Assembly: GCA_951640165.1 (NCBI GenBank) | Contig: OX621234.1 | Location: 24,680,549-24,744,548 of the forward strand | Source of the DNA: Pseudoips prasinana | Taxonomy: Eukaryota; Arthropoda; Insecta; Lepidoptera; Nolidae | Direction of reading: 5' to 3' | DNA length: 64,000 nucleotides | Position numbers and translations under genes: made by a program | In this document: positions 10,681 to 21,409 of the stretch, in pieces | How the letters are laid out: each line of letters starts with the position of its first letter | Position numbering within the stretch: position 1 is the first letter of the stretch | Notes under the pieces: generated by a model | The model's input: only the letters and a program-made list of their open reading frames with translations | What the model was told of the DNA's origin: nothing | The model's database searches: none

Positions 10681-11479
10681 TGGTGAATCTAAATTTAAAT
10701 GCACGTTTCCAATATATGCAATAAAATAGTCATCATCATAATAATCTTGTAGGCTTTAATTCGCATTGGTAACGGGGCAGTCTTAAGACAGTGATACCGT
10801 ACTCAGCAGCAAGCTTCTCAACAATATTTTATAGTAATATTTTTCGCCATGGCCTAGTGGGAGATTTTTCTACCTAACGGGAATGGTAAGAGGCATTATA
10901 CAAACCAAAACAAATCCTTTAATTTTTGCTAAATCCCTAACACTGTAGTAGTCTCAAAATTAGGTAGGCACAAGTCAACAAACCATTAATCTAAAAGCAT
11001 ACTATACGCACTATTAACGAGAAAATGTTTCGCCTTATTAAAAATTATTTATAATAGGCACTATTTTTAGAGATCTCCAATAATTTTTTGAAAGATTTGA
11101 ACGACGAAGTCAATCGTATTTCAACACTATACTTGGACGCTTGCAACATTTAGTAAAAAGAGGTCAGATAAAGCTGTAAGTTTAGACAATCTAATAAAAA
11201 ATCAAACTAGGTATACATGAATGTTGGGATAAATTCGATGCCTCCATTTTGTCCATAACAAATTGGCTGAGTAGCTGACGGCCATAAAGAATATCGCCAC
11301 CTCCTCTCACCCCGTGTGGGGACGTAGAAGTCGTCACGGATTATATACCAGTGAACGGGCAGCAGCGTTTCTCTGAGTACAACTGCGATCGCCAACCCGT
11401 CATCCAAGCCTGGCGATTATGGCAAAACCCCACAAAATGATGGATTCCATACCAAAAAACCGCGCCCCCCAGTCCCCGG
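10681..11479. other. AT-rich stretch with repeat-like GC-rich right end
   Basis: No gene was seen. From about 11215 the composition becomes GC-richer and leads into the RTE tail. It may be decayed RTE coding sequence, but no motif is convincing before 11518. Confidence 0.35.
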
Positions 11480-11660
11480 CAGCCTTAGTAACAGCAGGGC
11501 AGGCTATGGCCCCCTACAAGATGGACCGATGATCTTGCGCGGGTCGCTGGAAACCGCTGGATACGAATAGCGCAAAATCTGCAATTTTGGAGATCTTTGG
11601 GGGAAGCATTTGTCCAGCAGTGGACGTCTTCCGTCTAACATGATTATGATGATGATATAA
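11480..11660 (+). mobile_element. RTE-type LINE, 3' end
   Basis: From about 11518 the frame reads PTRWTDDLARVAGNRW, WRSLGEAFVQQWTSS, stop, then (GAT)n at 11640-11656. This is the extreme C-terminus and tail of RTE-clade LINEs in Lepidoptera. The rest of the element is absent. Confidence 0.8.
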
Positions 11661-12879
11661 CAATTAAATTCTATGTTCATGCTAGGACTTTGATCACATA
11701 GAAATTTTACAAGAGGAAAAATAAAATGTTGTACTCAAAAATTATAACAACTCGTCCACTTTAGAAAAGATTCTTAATGAATAAATTGTATCTTAAAAAT
11801 TACATGTCAATCCAACTAGATTCATTATTTAATTATGATACATACCTAAGTATAATTAAATATTAACAATATAAGTTGAGATTTATGTATAATTTCTCTT
11901 AATAAAATCTTATTTTAAGATGTTACTATGCCCTTTATAAAATATTTTTCACATAATGATGTTCTCAGAAATATGAAAAAGTGGAAGATTGTTTTTTGTG
12001 CCCTTGAACCGAGTCGATTCTTCTTAGAAGTGTAGAATCTGTACTGGAAAGGAGCATAAGAATAGCACATATATCTGTTGCCAGCTTAACTATTAACATT
12101 ATTACGGGTTCCGTATAAAATTGTATAATATGCTAGACTTGTTTTTATCAGCGTTTACTAGTTTCTAAACTCTTGATGTAATTAATAACTACAGAATTAC
12201 ATGTGCCCTACATGTTTCGGCGTACCAACATTTTGTATTGTGAAAATACAATAGGTAAGCTATTCTTGGCTTAGGTCCTTCCTATTCGGTTCTTAAGAAT
12301 TACATCTGGGTTGTGACCCAATTTACTCAAATTACTCACAAAGTATATTATTAATATGGGTAATCATATATATTTTTGAGGGTTCCGTTCAGGAAGGTTT
12401 ACAAACAAAAAAACACCTTTTTGGTAAATATGAAATCGAAGCTTAAATGTGCAAGTAGCAGCACAATTAGCATGTCAGTGAAGATTTTTCTCTCTATTAC
12501 GTTAGACAAATGAAGTCACGGAAACATTTCCTCCAGTCAAAAAACTAAATAGTCAACATGTCTACAACTGCCATGCCTACAAAAAGTCAAAAATGTATGT
12601 TATCATGGGAAAACTAATTGATCTCGTTAAAACCAATTTTCGTTGTTAGTTTGCATGGTAATGTATATCATATATTTTTTTTAGTTATATCATTCTCTTA
12701 TTTTAGAAGTTACAGGGCGAGAGGGACACTCATTTTACCACTTTGGAAGTGTCTCTCGCGCAAACTCTTCAGTTTAGAAAAAAAAATATTAGAAACCTCA
12801 ATATAATTTTTGAAGACCTATCCATAGACACCACAGTATCTATGGGTACGATGAAAAAAAATGTTGAGTTTCAGTTCTA
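11661..12879. other. Intergenic AT-rich DNA
   Basis: No supported gene. A GAGGGTTCCGTTC block near 12378-12390 resembles the edge of the repeat at 12880-13090. Confidence 0.4.
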
Positions 12880-13090
12880 TGTATAGGGAACCCCCAAAAT
12901 TATTGTTCTTTTTCTATTGTTGTATAAAAATCTTAATGCGTTTCACAATAACATCTACTTACCAAGTTTCAACAGTATAGTTCTTATAGATTCGGAAAAA
13001 AGTGGCTGTGTCATACGGACGGATAGACAGACAGACATGACGAATCTATAAGGGTTCCGTTTATTGCCATTATGCTACGGAACCCTTAAA
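12880..13090 (+). repeat. Lepidopteran 'ggttccgt' dispersed repeat, diverged copy
   Basis: The block runs from TAGGGAACCCCC through a CGGACGGATAGACAGACAGA run to GGGTTCCGT..TACGGAACCCTTAAAA. The same architecture is clearest at 63586-63867, and its right end is present in reverse at 37965-38050. Non-coding. Confidence 0.6.
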
Positions 13091-13108
13091 ATTGAGGTGA
13101 TGAATGAG

Positions 13109-13138
13109 ATTGTTTTAAAGGTTTCACTTTAAAACAAT
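13109..13138. repeat. Perfect 12-bp palindrome with 6-base loop
   Basis: ATTGTTTTAAAG at 13109-13120 is exactly inverted at 13127-13138. Confidence 0.7.
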
Positions 13139-13954
13139 ATAATTAAATAAATATAAATAAAAAAATATGGAAAAGGAATTAGCTTATGGCCGATAAACCA
13201 TCAGCTCTTACCATAAATTAAAGGAAAGGGCAAAAAAGCAGCCGTCTCGACAGTGTGTTTTGCAAGTGCATGTTATACATGTTGTTCAGTTTCATAGGTC
13301 GATTAACCTCCGTAAGTTTCATCCACTATTTATTCGGGCCATTTTGTTCCCATCCCTTTATATTCCTTCACTAGAAATACCACTAACCTCCAGAAATAAA
13401 GGACTAAAACAATATGGATAGTTACCTACTTCAAAATAACTAGGTGTTCCTAATAATATTAACATACGTTCCATTATTACAAAACAAAAGGCAGAAATTG
13501 AATCCCATAGTAAGCCCAGTTATCGTTACAATGACCTTTCATTAAACTGGGTTAGGTCAAAATTGTGACGCGTCTTGGCAGGCGTCCATACTCCTGCCAG
13601 TCGCTAAATATAATCCTACATATTGATAACAATTAATTAGGTATGCTGTTTGTTTCGTTACATCATGTTATTTTAATCACTTAATGACATAAAAAAATGT
13701 TTCAATCAGCATCGCTACCACAAGTTCACGTAGATTGCAGTTTTTCCAGTACATTAACCAGCACCGCCCCTAGCGGAAACTTCGTTGAAACATGATGAAA
13801 AACGGTAAGTATCTTCGAAGAGGTAATTAAACTACATGGAGTCGTGGTAGAGGTTCTGTGCCAATATTGCCATGAACGCGGTTATCTTAAAGACACGTAC
13901 GATACCAGACTATCATACTGGGAGACTAGTTTGACGCATTTCTTTGACATTATT

Positions 13955-14302
13955 CCCACACGGCCATCTGATCCCAATCTAAGCAGAGATTGTACTATGG
14001 AAACCAGATATCTGATACATACATTACATACATAGACTCACGCCTGTCTCCCAGAGGGGTAGGCAGAGACAACGGACTTCCATTTGTCACGATCCTTGCA
14101 CACCTCTTTCGCTTCAGATATCTGATATATAACATATACTACTATTCTTTTGAAAATACATACATATGTAGATAATTACACCGAGACTCAGGATAAACAG
14201 ATATATTCATGCGCACAAATATCTGTCCTGGGTGGGAATCGAAACCACGACCTGCAGCGTGAAAGGCAAGTATCTACCAACCACGCCAATTGGCCCGTCA
14301 AG
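13955..14302 (-). mobile_element. tRNA-derived SINE, family B, copy 1 (split by a nested insert)
   Basis: Read on minus it starts with a tRNA-like head (TTGGCGTGGTTGGTAG as A box; a decayed B box CGTGGTTTCGATTCC) and continues through CTGAGTC..GTGTAATTATCTA to the TTAG..GGGATCAGATGGCCGTGTG end. Related copies lie at 23092-23330, 27295-27545 and 51722-51953. It is interrupted at 14018-14115 by a LINE tail. Confidence 0.75.
14018..14115 (-). mobile_element. 98-bp RTE-like LINE 3' tail nested in a SINE
   Basis: AGATATCTGATA occurs exactly at 14006-14017 and 14116-14127, so it is a 12-bp target-site duplication. Read on minus, the insert codes CKDRDKWKSVVSAYPSGRQA-stop and then ends in ATG/TATG repeats, as RTE-related LINE 3' ends do. 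Confidence 0.8.
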
Positions 14303-14423
14303 CAGTATGTGGCATTTAATTTGTTTCATTTCATTCCAAATAATGTTTTGATGGCTTGAAAATTTTAATATTTTCTGTCTAAAGTCGAACCGTTTAAATT
14401 TAAATAGTAGGTACCGTACCGTA

Positions 14424-16246
14424 GTACCCGGCGATGAATATTGCACATCGGCCTTTGGAGGGAGACGATCGGCTGATTTCGGCTTCGTAGAGCGTTATCT
14501 CTGTCGCGCACTACCTATGTGACGTTTTGTCAGTCGTTGTTCAAGTGCGATAGAGTGCGGTCGCGTCCAGTTCAAAATGTATATATAGAGTTGTTAACAC
14601 CCCAAATTTAAATAATTTAAAGTTGTACTATGGCATCTTTAGGAAAAAGAGGGAACCTTTACGAGGTCAGTCACGCCAAATTATCTACAATGTTTATAAA
14701 TATTTTGTAACCGAATCAGACCGATTAAAAAAAATGAAGATGAAAATGTAGGTTGTTATTTTAAGAAGTTTCAAGCGCGAGTCGCAAATGCCACTGGAAT
14801 TTCAAGAAGAACTTTGAACAATATATTAAACGAAGTCAGTACTGAAACACATTCTACTGAAATTAAGTTTAGCACTCCAAAAAAAGGGAGACCAAAAAAG
14901 CAATTTCGTTCGGATATGGACGATTTTGATTATGATGTTGTACGAAGAATGGTGTATGATTTTCACTTACGATTGATTCACTTGCCAACAATAAAATCAT
15001 TAAAGCTAAATTATCTGAAGCCATTAATTACAATGGGTCTGAAAAGACGTTGAGAAAAATACTTCACGAGATGGGATTTTGGTTCACTAAAATGGAAGAT
15101 AATCGAAAAGTTTCAATGGAAAAGCACGATATAAGTCTCAAACGAATGGAATACCTCGATAAAATACGTAAATTTCGCGAAACAGGAAAAATTATCGTCT
15201 ACATGGAAGAGTCTTACATACATACATCCCACACTAAAGGGAAATCTTGGAGTGATGATAAGAAAAAAGGAGTAAAAAAGCTAATTTCAAAAGGTCAACA
15301 TTTGATAATAGTTCATGCGGGAAATGAAAAAGGCTTTGTACCCGGTGCCTTTTTAACGTATAAATCCACGGATACTACAGGTGACTATCACAGTGAAACG
15401 AATTACTACGAGAAATGGCTGGTTAATCCCAAATATACCTAGATTCAGAATATCAGAATAAATATGTTGAAAGACCCCCCAACTCAAACACCATTAAACA
15501 GGAAATGATCAACTGGTTAAACAGACACGAAATTCCAGTTGATCCAAAATTAACAAAAACCCAGATTTACGCTATTATATGTCAGCACAAGGAGAGGTAT
15601 ACAGAGTTTTCCGTGGACAAAGTACTTTGCCGAACATGGGCACACTGTGTTGCGATTGCCACCGTATCATCCGGATTTTAATCCAATTGAAAATATATGG
15701 TCTCAACTAAAAGGCTATGTAGCCTCTAGAAATGTGGTTATGAATTTAACTACAGTAAAAACGTTATTGACTGAAAAAGTAAACATGATCGGGGCTGAAG
15801 AGTGGAAAAAGGTTTGCAATCACACAATCCAATGTTCGAATGAATATAGAAGCATTCAAGACAGTTTAGACAATTACACTGAAATGGAAGTAATTGAGAA
15901 TTAGAATTATTATTATTTTTATTACAATGTCTCACTTTAACAATAGGTACAATGGTGTTTATTATGTACATTACAGCTGTAATTTTCCAAAGTAATTAAA
16001 TACGTGAACATATTTTTTTATTTTATTTTACCCGAACCTAAAGCCATCACTTATAGAAAAATTGGTGTATTTTATACAAAGAATAAAAAGAATTATTAAA
16101 AGAAGCAAATTAAAATTGTTTTAACAGCTCCTAATAGATACCGGACTGTTTGTATTTCGTGCGACAGAGATAACGCTCTACGGGGCCGAGGTTAGCTGAT
16201 TGTCTCTTTCAAAATGTCGATGTGCAATATTTATGGCCGGGTACTG
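14424..16246 (+). mobile_element. Degenerate mariner/Tc1-type DNA transposon
   Basis: Terminal inverted repeats of about 88 bp lie at 14424-14511 and 16159-16246. They share GTACCCGGC, AATATTGCACATCG and TAGAGCGTTATCTCTGTCG. Both ends are flanked by TA, the target of this superfamily. The interior is a disrupted transposase gene. Length is about 1.8 kb, larger than classical mariners because of the long TIRs. Confidence 0.85.
14630..15904 (+). pseudogene. Mariner/Tc1-superfamily transposase, inactivated
   Basis: A likely start is ATG at 14630. A helix-turn-helix region reads ARVANATGISRRTLNNILNE, followed by the basic hinge STPKKGRPKKQF. The DDE domain begins GKIIVYMEESYIHTSHTKGK: in this family the first catalytic residue sits in a DET motif, and here it is GAA (Glu) at 15206-15208. 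The block that should contain the second catalytic Asp (VIDNAxYH) is missing between KWLVNPKYT-stop (15442) and the following RPPNSNTIKQEMINWLNRHE frame. The third part, GHTVLRLPPYHPDFNPIENI, keeps its Glu (15647 onward). Three frames are needed to read through. Two of three catalytic positions are lost, so it is certainly inactive. Confidence 0.85.
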
Positions 16247-16812
16247 TACGCTGTCTCTTGATTCTTCTAATGTTCAAGAAAAAATATCGTCAATTTTTTT
16301 ATTGATTAAATAATATCGAAATGATTATAAAGTGGATTTTATTGAGTAGGTGTTCGTTTCCTCTTTTACCCTACATGAACGGATGCACAAATTCGAATTG
16401 GAATCAATTGGAAATTTCTACAAGGGGTCTACCTTTGCCGCTGTTGGGCAAAAGCATCCGAAGAAAACAAACCCTTTACCTCCAGTAGATGGTAACATAA
16501 CTACTGCATGTACTTAAAAATTACTAAATTAGATCAATTATCAACTGAACAACGAAACTTACCTATTGGTATGTTCAACATTCAATGTAATAAACGCCTG
16601 CCTATATATTGATAGCAATTAATAAATAAAATAAGCAATTAATAAAATAATTTTTTTCTTCGAGGGTACTTGTAAAGTGCACATTGCTGTTAATTAGCTC
16701 TATATTTAAAAATAGTTTTAAATAAGAATAACTCATAATTTTACACATTTAATGATATAAATTGAAAGTTAATACAGTTTACCAACCGGAATAGCATTAT
16801 CTCCAGTACACA

Positions 16813-17559
16813 ATGGAATCTATTAAGCAGTCCATGAGTGAAATGAGGGAGGAGTTCACAAGGCTAAACACACGTATGGGTGCCATTGCTGCTGAATTAC
16901 AGAAGTCCCCAAGCATCAGTGGATCTGCAAGCACTTCAGGAATGGCCACAGAATTCCAAACTTTCCGGAACAATGTTGTTGACATCATGAACAATCTACA
17001 GCGGCAGGTTGATCTACTTGCTCAGGATGCTGATCGCCTTGAGATGCGTGGTCGCCGGAAGATACTCTTGCTACATGGTGTCACAGAAAATCCCAAGGAA
17101 AACATTGAAGAAGTTGTTGCAGGTATTGTTCAGGACCAATTACTTATGCCATCATTCTCAACTGGGGACATCAAAAGGTGTCACAGGATGGGGAGTTCAT
17201 CGACTAAGAAGTCTCGCCCAATACTATTTAAGCTGCATGATAGAACACTTCGCGATAAGATCTGGTTTGGAAAGGCAAAGCTCAAAGGTTCCGGTATCAC
17301 ATTATCTGAGTTTCTGACGAAGATGCGGCACGATCTTTTCAAGAAGGTACGTGATAGATATGGAGTAAATCGCTCGTTTACTAAGCAGGGTGAAATCTTC
17401 TATGTCTCGGAAACGAATGGGGCGCGTAAGAAAATAACATGTCTCGCCGACTTGAATTGCATTCCTTTGGATAATACTCTGTCGCAAGAAACTGCCAAGC
17501 CGGTCGCATGCACCAAAACAACCAAGCCCAAACGTACTGCTGCGTCAAGTAAAAAATGA
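16813..17559 (+). CDS. LINE ORF1 protein (nucleic-acid-binding, intact frame)
   Basis: A 248-codon frame runs from ATG 16813 to TGA at 17557-17559. Residues 1-75 are predicted helical or coiled-coil (heptad-like MSEMREEFTRLNTRMGAIA). Residues 80-215 have the ORF1 core pattern of LINEs and baculovirus FP-like proteins: ILLLHGVTENPKENIEEVVA, IKRCHRMGSSSTKKSRPILF, LRDKIWFGKAKLKGSGITLS, GEIFYVSETNGARKKI. The tail is basic (TTKPKRTAASSKK). In related LINEs ORF1p binds the element RNA and forms the RNP used for retrotransposition. The frame is uninterrupted, unlike ORF2 downstream. The next ORF begins about 670 bp later. Confidence 0.8.
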   Translation: MESIKQSMSEMREEFTRLNTRMGAIAAELQKSPSISGSASTSGMATEFQTFRNNVVDIMNNLQRQVDLLAQDADRLEMRGRRKILLLHGVTENPKENIEEVVAGIVQDQLLMPSFSTGDIKRCHRMGSSSTKKSRPILFKLHDRTLRDKIWFGKAKLKGSGITLSEFLTKMRHDLFKKVRDRYGVNRSFTKQGEIFYVSETNGARKKITCLADLNCIPLDNTLSQETAKPVACTKTTKPKRTAASSKK

Positions 17560-18232
17560 GATGTTTTCTATTGTAGGTTCATTCAGTCAAAGTTATGTTG
17601 TTTTTTAGTTAATCATTCCAGTTACGTACAAGCTATACGTATGTCACGTTTATAGTTACTTCGAAACTCAAACACCCACATTGTGAGTATTATGAATAAT
17701 CAAAATAGTGCATTTAAACAGGGTAATCATCACAAATTAAAAATAATATCCGAGTTACAAATCACCTACTACTTGTAATTGTTTGTCTACTTTTAATGTC
17801 AGGCAAAGAGTATGTAAGCATACTGCAGCCACGTTTAGTTCCTCTCAACTTTTTCGGTCTTTTTAGTCCTTATAGTCAATCGTCATAATTTCGACATTTT
17901 AGTCCAAATTTAATTTTAATTTAATTTGTTAATGAACCATACTATTTTAATTAAATAGCATTTTAGTACCTTTTTATCAAAACTTCATATAATACAGACA
18001 GCGTTACTCATGACACACTATTTTGATTACTTATCTTTTCATTTATATTGCTTGTACTTAGCTGCACTGCTTATATGTATATAGTATTCTTAACATTGTA
18101 AATGCGATACCTTACAATGCAGCCGGTGGGTGGACTGTGTGACTTTAGTATAAATTGTTTTATTGTAAATATTTTGACATATAGGTATATATATTTATTT
18201 TATTTTATATAGATATTTAATAATATAATAAT

Positions 18233-21078
18233 ATGTCAGACTGTAGTGATAAAGATAGTTTTTACTCAGCCAGTAGTAATGATGATAGCTTTTCGAGTAT
18301 ACCCTCACTAACGGACACTTTGACACAGAAATTTTTCGATGTTCCCCGTAATTTCAATGTAGTCCACATAAATGCCCAAAGCATTCCGGCTCACGTCCCC
18401 GATATGCTGGCCACCTTCGACTGTAAAAATATCCATGCTATCCTTGTCTCAGAATCTTGGTTGAAACCTTGTCTCCCTTCATTAGCTTACTCACTTCCAG
18501 GATTTGAGCTCATTCGTAATGATCGTGTGAAAGGAAACGGTGGAGGCGTGGCAATCTATCTGCGTTCCAATATTTCCTTCTCTTTAGTCGACGTCTCCGA
18601 GCAACCACCACCTGCAAATGGCGGTGAGCACCTTTTCCTGGAAGTGCATCTTCACCATACTAAGCTTTTGCTTGGAGTCTATTACTGTCCTTCTCTCCGT
18701 ATTAACTATTTCTCTTCATTAGAAAACCTTCTTGAAAAACTTTTACCTTCTTACAGTCACACAATTATCATGGGCGACTTTAATACCTGTCTACTCAAAA
18801 ATGATTTCCGCTCCTCATCGTTAACTGCAATTTCCGATTCTCTCAACTTATCAATCCTACCCCTTAATGCTACCCATCATTTTCCTAATTCTACTCCATC
18901 GCTTCTTGATCTCATCTTTGTTTCTTCTCCTCAACACATCCATAAGCACGGACAGTGCTCTGCTGACGCCTTTTCCTATCACGACCTTATATTCTTGTCC
19001 TATAAAGTTCGCCCACCGAAAGCGAAGCCTAAAATCATCCTGCAACGTAATTTTGGTGGCATCGATCTGGAGAATCTCCGGGAGGATGCTGGCAGCATCG
19101 ATTGGACACCTGTGTATACTGCCACATCAGTCGACGCTATGGTCACAGTATTTAACAACGAGCTCCTACAGTTGTACGACAAGCATGCTCCAATACGGCC
19201 TATTAAATTAAAACACCTACCTGCTCCTTGGCTATCTGACGAAATTAAAGCTCTCCAAAACTAAAAAATCGCGGCAAAATCAAAATACAAAGGTCGGCCA
19301 ACGGATTTGAACCGTGACAAATATGTCTTTTTACGAAATCACTGCAACAAGGTGTGTAGGAATGCACAACGCCAGCACATTCACAACTCTGTACAAAATG
19401 GTGATCCCGCTAAAGTATGGAAATTTCTAAACTCAATGGGGATTGGAAAGTCTCGGCAAAATGCAATTCCTAAAGACTTAGATGTCAATTTACTCAATAA
19501 ACATTTTACTGCGTCGTCCAATTTTGATAGGGCACTTAAAATTAATACATTAAATTATCTTTCATCGCTACCTATCCCCAAATACTCTCAGTTTATCTTT
19601 AATCAATTGTCGGCTTGTGATGTTAGGAAGAGTATACTGTCAATAACATCAAATGCCGTAGGAACTGACAGTATCAGTCGTAATATGATCATTCCCATCC
19701 TTGATGAAATCCTTCCTGTCGTATGCCATATCCTTAATTTTTCCCTATCCCATGGGGCCTTTCCATCAGCATGGAAAGATGGCCAAATAACCCCGTTACC
19801 AAAAAAATCCAATCCAAGTTCCTTTACCGAGTACCGTCCTATCTCCATACTGCCATTCCTCTCCAAAGTCCTAGAACGCCTTATTCATAACCAATTGAAC
19901 TCCTTTTTATGCAAAAATAATCTCCTGAATCCTGTCCAATCCGGCTTCCGTCGGTGTTAGCATTACTCGATTTCAGTAATGCATTTAACACCGTCGATCA
20001 CGATATTTTGATAGGTATACTCTGCTCTACTAACATATCTCCAACGGCAATTGACTGGTTTCGTAATTACCTGTCTGGCCGCCGGCAACGTATACGTATT
20101 GATGACTGCTACTCTTCGTGGTGCAATACAGATGTTGGTGTGCCTCAGGGTGGCGTTCTATCTCCGTTACTTTTTGCAATTTTCATAAATTCCATATCCA
20201 ATCAACTTATTTCATCCTACCACCTTTACGCAGATGATCTTCAAATTTATTCAAAAGCACCACTTGTAGAGCTTCACGAAGCCATTGATAATATTAATAT
20301 CGATTTATGTCAAATAAGTAGCTGGGCTAGGTCTTATGGACTGCAAATCAACACATCTAAAACGCAAGTCATTGTTGTTGGTAGCTCCAGAAAGATTTCT
20401 ATGGTAGACTGGTCGCTTGTACCACAGGTGCGCTTTAATGGTTCAGTCATACCGCTCTCGAAGACGGTAAAAAACCTTGGTATACATATCGATACCACGT
20501 TATCCTGGGGCCCACAGGTTAAAGAAGTTAGTCGAAAAATGTTTGCTTCCGCTGGGTCACTTAGACGACTTCGTAATTTTTTGCCGACCACCACCAAGAT
20601 TGCGCTAGCCCATTCCCTTCTCCTACCGATTTTAGACTACGCTGATGCCAGCTATCTCGATATCACGGAGGACCAATTAAACAAACTTGAGAGGCTCCAA
20701 AATTTCTGTATTCGATTCATATTTGGTTTGCGTAAATATGATCATGTTTCCGAATTTCGTGCAAAACTCAAGTGGTTACCTATACGACTTCGCCGGAATG
20801 CTCACATTGTTTCTCTTCTATATAGTATACTGTTCAACCCAGCTACTCCGACTTACTTAAAAGAACGTTTTGAGTTCCTCCACGAGACACATTCGAGGTT
20901 GCTGAGATCATCGAAAAATTTACGAATCAAGATACCAATGCACTCCACAAAATTTTTAGATCATTCCTTTTCCGTACAAGCTGCCCGATTGTGGAATGCT
21001 TTGCCAGAGACAGTGAGAGGTGCTCAGTCACTGGACATTTTTAAGAAAATGGTGAAGAGTTATTATCTTTCTCTTTAA
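18233..21078 (+). pseudogene. CR1-like LINE ORF2 (endonuclease + reverse transcriptase), broken
   Basis: The endonuclease domain keeps its key blocks: VVHINAQSI (Asn), LVSESWL (Glu), IIMGDFNT (Asp, Asn) and FSYHDLIFL (His, Asp). A stop TAA at 19262-19264 interrupts the same frame after KALQN. RT fingers follow (ITPLPKK, EYRPISILPFLSKVLERLIH, NPVQSGFR). About 25-30 residues between QSGFR and the LALLDFSNAF motif A are missing at about 19950-19956, with a frame change. The last frame (19954-21078) retains motif A, GVPQGGVLSPLLFAIFINSI, the catalytic YADD (YADDLQIY) and the thumb (TVKNLGIHIDTTLSWGPQV). Family knowledge: ORF2 nicks DNA and copies the element RNA. The nonsense codon and deletion make this copy dead. 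Confidence 0.85.
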
Positions 21079-21115
21079 CGTTAAATTACTGTTTATCTTA
21101 TTTTCCTATGACCTG

Positions 21116-21118
<3 letters not shown>

Positions 21119-21153
<35 letters not shown>
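21119..21153. repeat. (TA)n microsatellite in LINE 3' UTR
   Basis: Uninterrupted alternating TA for about 34 bases, just after the ORF2 stop. Confidence 0.9.
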
Positions 21154-21161
<8 letters not shown>

Positions 21162-21191
21162 TTATGTATTGTTAAAAGTACCCATGGTACC

Positions 21192-21217
21192 AAAAAAAAA
21201 AAAAAAAAAAAAAAAAA
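21192..21217. repeat. A-run of 26 bases inside the LINE 3' UTR
   Basis: A homopolymer, followed by the shared 3' UTR block of the family, so it is internal to the element. Confidence 0.8.
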
Positions 21218-21409
21218 TCCTTTCTGCTAATTATGCCAACAAATACCCAAATGCCTTTTCTTTACTCCTGGTCCATTCAACGGTTGCCTGGAAGAGATCG
21301 CACTTAGCGATAAGGCCGCCATTTGTACAATCTTAACATGCTCAAAGTTCTTTTATGTATTATTTTTTGGTGTACAATAAAGAGTTACTTACTTACTTAC
21401 TTACTTAAT

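Larger units (their letters stand above)
13840..16640 (+). repeat. Local duplication, unit 1 (interrupted)
   Basis: Blocks at about 13861-13955, 14340-14412 and 16315-16640 match, in the same order and strand, blocks at 21508-21600, 22240-22340 and 22398-22700. Shared landmarks are ATTGCCAT..GCGGTTATCTT, ATAAAGTGGATTTT..TGAGTAGG, GAAATTTCTACAAG and TATTGATAGCAATTA. A SINE and a mariner were inserted into this unit after the duplication. Confidence 0.65.
16650..21408 (+). mobile_element. Near full-length CR1-like LINE
   Basis: The element has an ORF1, a 670-bp spacer, an ORF2 with endonuclease and RT, a (TA)n stretch, a 26-base A-run and a 3' UTR containing TTGCCTGGAAGAGATCGC and TGTACAATAAAGAG, ending in tandem TTAC units at about 21385-21407. 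The same ORF2 end and 3' UTR recur on minus at 54005-55141, which confirms the UTR belongs to the element. The 5' boundary is uncertain (about 16650). It sits between the two units of a local duplication. Confidence 0.8.
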
